Below are positions 13,229 through 13,886 of a stretch of 13,886 bases of DNA, piece by piece. The notes under the pieces were generated by a model. It made no database searches and was not told the origin of the DNA. It saw only the letters and a list, made by a program, of their open reading frames with translations. Source of the stretch: Marine group II euryarchaeote REDSEA-S43_B8 (GTDB lineage Archaea > Thermoplasmatota > Poseidoniia > Poseidoniales > Thalassarchaeaceae); NCBI GenBank assembly GCA_001629235.1, contig LUSA01000025.1:1-13886 (forward strand). The letters run 5' to 3'. A program made the translations under genes and the position numbers. How positions within the stretch are numbered: position 1 is the stretch's first letter; the number at the start of each line of letters is the position of its first letter.

Positions 13229-13684
13229 TCATTCGTAGATGTGCTCTTCTGCATCACGGGCCCATTCGACTAGACCGTCTGGGAACCAAAGCCCCAACTC
13301 GAAGGAGGCCGTGTCCTCACCGTCAGAGCCGTGGATAACATTGTGGCCGATATCCATAGCGAAGTCCCCTCTGATGGTACCAGGAGCGGCAGTTCGACCG
13401 TCAGTAGGTCCGATTATGTTTCGAGCCACGCTAATCGCGTCGACTCCGGTCCATGCCATAGCCACTACTGGGCCAGATGTGATGAACTCGATTAGGCCAC
13501 TGTAGAAGGGCCTCTCGTTGTGAACCTCATAGTGAGCCTCTGCTAGCTCCATAGGGGGAGTCAATTGCCTCAGTCCTACTAGTCGTAGACCCTTGTTCTC
13601 GAATCTACCGATTATGTCGGCCACCAGGCCCCTTTGAACACCGTCAGGCTTGATCATCACGAAGGTCGTCTGCATTTCTCCCAT
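13229..13684 (-). CDS. ndk: Nucleoside diphosphate kinase
   Basis: Cytoplasmic enzyme that moves the terminal phosphate from ATP to other (d)NDPs through a phospho-histidine. The 151-residue length is normal. TFVMIKPDGVQRGL near the N terminus binds nucleotide, and NVIHGSDG contains the active histidine. RPFYSGLIEFITSGPVVAM and the ASFELGLWFPDGL tail are also family hallmarks. ATG 13684 is used; a second ATG three codons later (13675) is possible. Its TGA overlaps the outer aIF5B ATG by two bases (ATGA), so the two genes are in one operon. The product supplies GTP for the neighbouring translation GTPases, in line with the arrangement. Confidence 0.97.
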   Translation of the reverse strand: MGEMQTTFVMIKPDGVQRGLVADIIGRFENKGLRLVGLRQLTPPMELAEAHYEVHNERPFYSGLIEFITSGPVVAMAWTGVDAISVARNIIGPTDGRTAAPGTIRGDFAMDIGHNVIHGSDGEDTASFELGLWFPDGLVEWARDAEEHIYE

Positions 13685-13730
13685 ATTCCGGCCGAAACCC
13701 CTCCCCTATTTCAACGAGAGCAGTATTGGT

Positions 13731-13740
13731 TGGTACAAAA
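13731..13740 (-). promoter_or_regulatory. Weak TATA candidate for ndk-infB
   Basis: TTTTGTACCA on the - strand, about 50 bases before the ndk ATG, is the best AT-rich candidate in the 99-base divergent gap. A start site near 13709 would leave a ~25-base leader containing GGGGAGGGG. The match to the archaeal consensus is weak. Confidence 0.25.
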
Positions 13741-13783
13741 GGAGAACTATCCTTTGCCGTTTTCTGTCTGATAATCACATGCA

Positions 13784-13886
13784 ATGGTTAATCCACTCAC
13801 CCTCTTACGTGATGGCATGAGGGGTCAATTGGCACTACTGATTTCACTTTGCGTCGTTCTTCCAGGATGTATGGATGATGTAAATG
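13784..13886 (+). CDS. N terminus of a lipoprotein-like secreted protein (partial, runs off right edge)
   Basis: The reading frame is open from ATG 13784 to the window end. A second in-frame ATG at 13817 gives MRGQLALLISLCVVLPGCMD, an ideal lipoprotein signal: short positive head, hydrophobic core and lipobox LPGC with Cys18. The GTGAT-like sequence before 13817 also fits a start there; the 13784 start would add 11 residues (MVNPLTLLRDG). The mature part begins right after the cysteine with MDDVN, so nothing can be said of function. It is divergent from ndk. Confidence 0.55.
   Translation, partial: MVNPLTLLRDGMRGQLALLISLCVVLPGCMDDVN

Noticed and set aside
1..13886. CRISPR array, insertion sequence, integrase, defence or toxin-antitoxin genes
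   Set aside because: No spaced direct repeats, transposase or nuclease motifs, or terminal inverted repeats were seen; the genes read as stable chromosomal content.

Overview
The window looks like a compact euryarchaeal chromosome segment. It carries EF-1 alpha, an archaeal-type S10, a Gins51-like replication protein, aIF5B next to an NDP kinase, an archaeal phosphoglycolate-phosphatase-like HAD protein, and Shine-Dalgarno sequences of the GAGGTG type. The mix of these core genes with a bacterial-type C1B peptidase, a heavy-metal P-type ATPase and a lipobox-bearing secreted protein would fit a Marine Group II/III (Poseidoniia-like, Thermoplasmatota) genome. That lineage call is inference; no search was run. 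No mobile element, CRISPR array or rRNA gene was seen.

Layout, left to right: (1) the 3' end of an unrecognised + strand gene (3-134), then a 117-base noncoding stretch with two nested or adjacent inverted repeats and a candidate promoter. (2) + strand translation pair EF-1 alpha (tuf) and S10 (rpsJ). (3) - strand pair gins51-like then C1B peptidase (bleomycin hydrolase/PepC family). (4) + strand tRNA-Leu(CAA). (5) - strand HAD phosphatase. (6) + strand row of heavy-metal P-type ATPase, five-CxxC zinc-ribbon-like protein and a 374-residue E/R-rich helical protein. (7) - strand row ndk, aIF5B, MoxR-type AAA+ ATPase and ParA/Soj-like ATPase. (8) + strand start of a lipoprotein-like gene running off the right edge.

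How the genes work together: tuf, rpsJ, tRNA-Leu and aIF5B serve translation, and ndk supplies GTP and other NTPs. Gins51 belongs to the CMG replicative helicase. The metal ATPase and its CxxC neighbour may handle metals. The helical protein, ParA-like ATPase and MoxR form the least understood block.

The most striking observations are as follows. The ParA-like protein has arginine where the P-loop lysine should be (KGGCARTT), while every other Soj motif is intact. All three tail-to-tail junctions leave exactly two bases between genes, and the two protein-protein ones share the same octamer TGAGACTA in opposite orientation. The metal ATPase combines a CPC motif with an HE motif reminiscent of P1B-4 pumps. 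The peptidase has a C-terminal tail about six residues past the usual end, where the family places its self-inhibiting or trimming arm.
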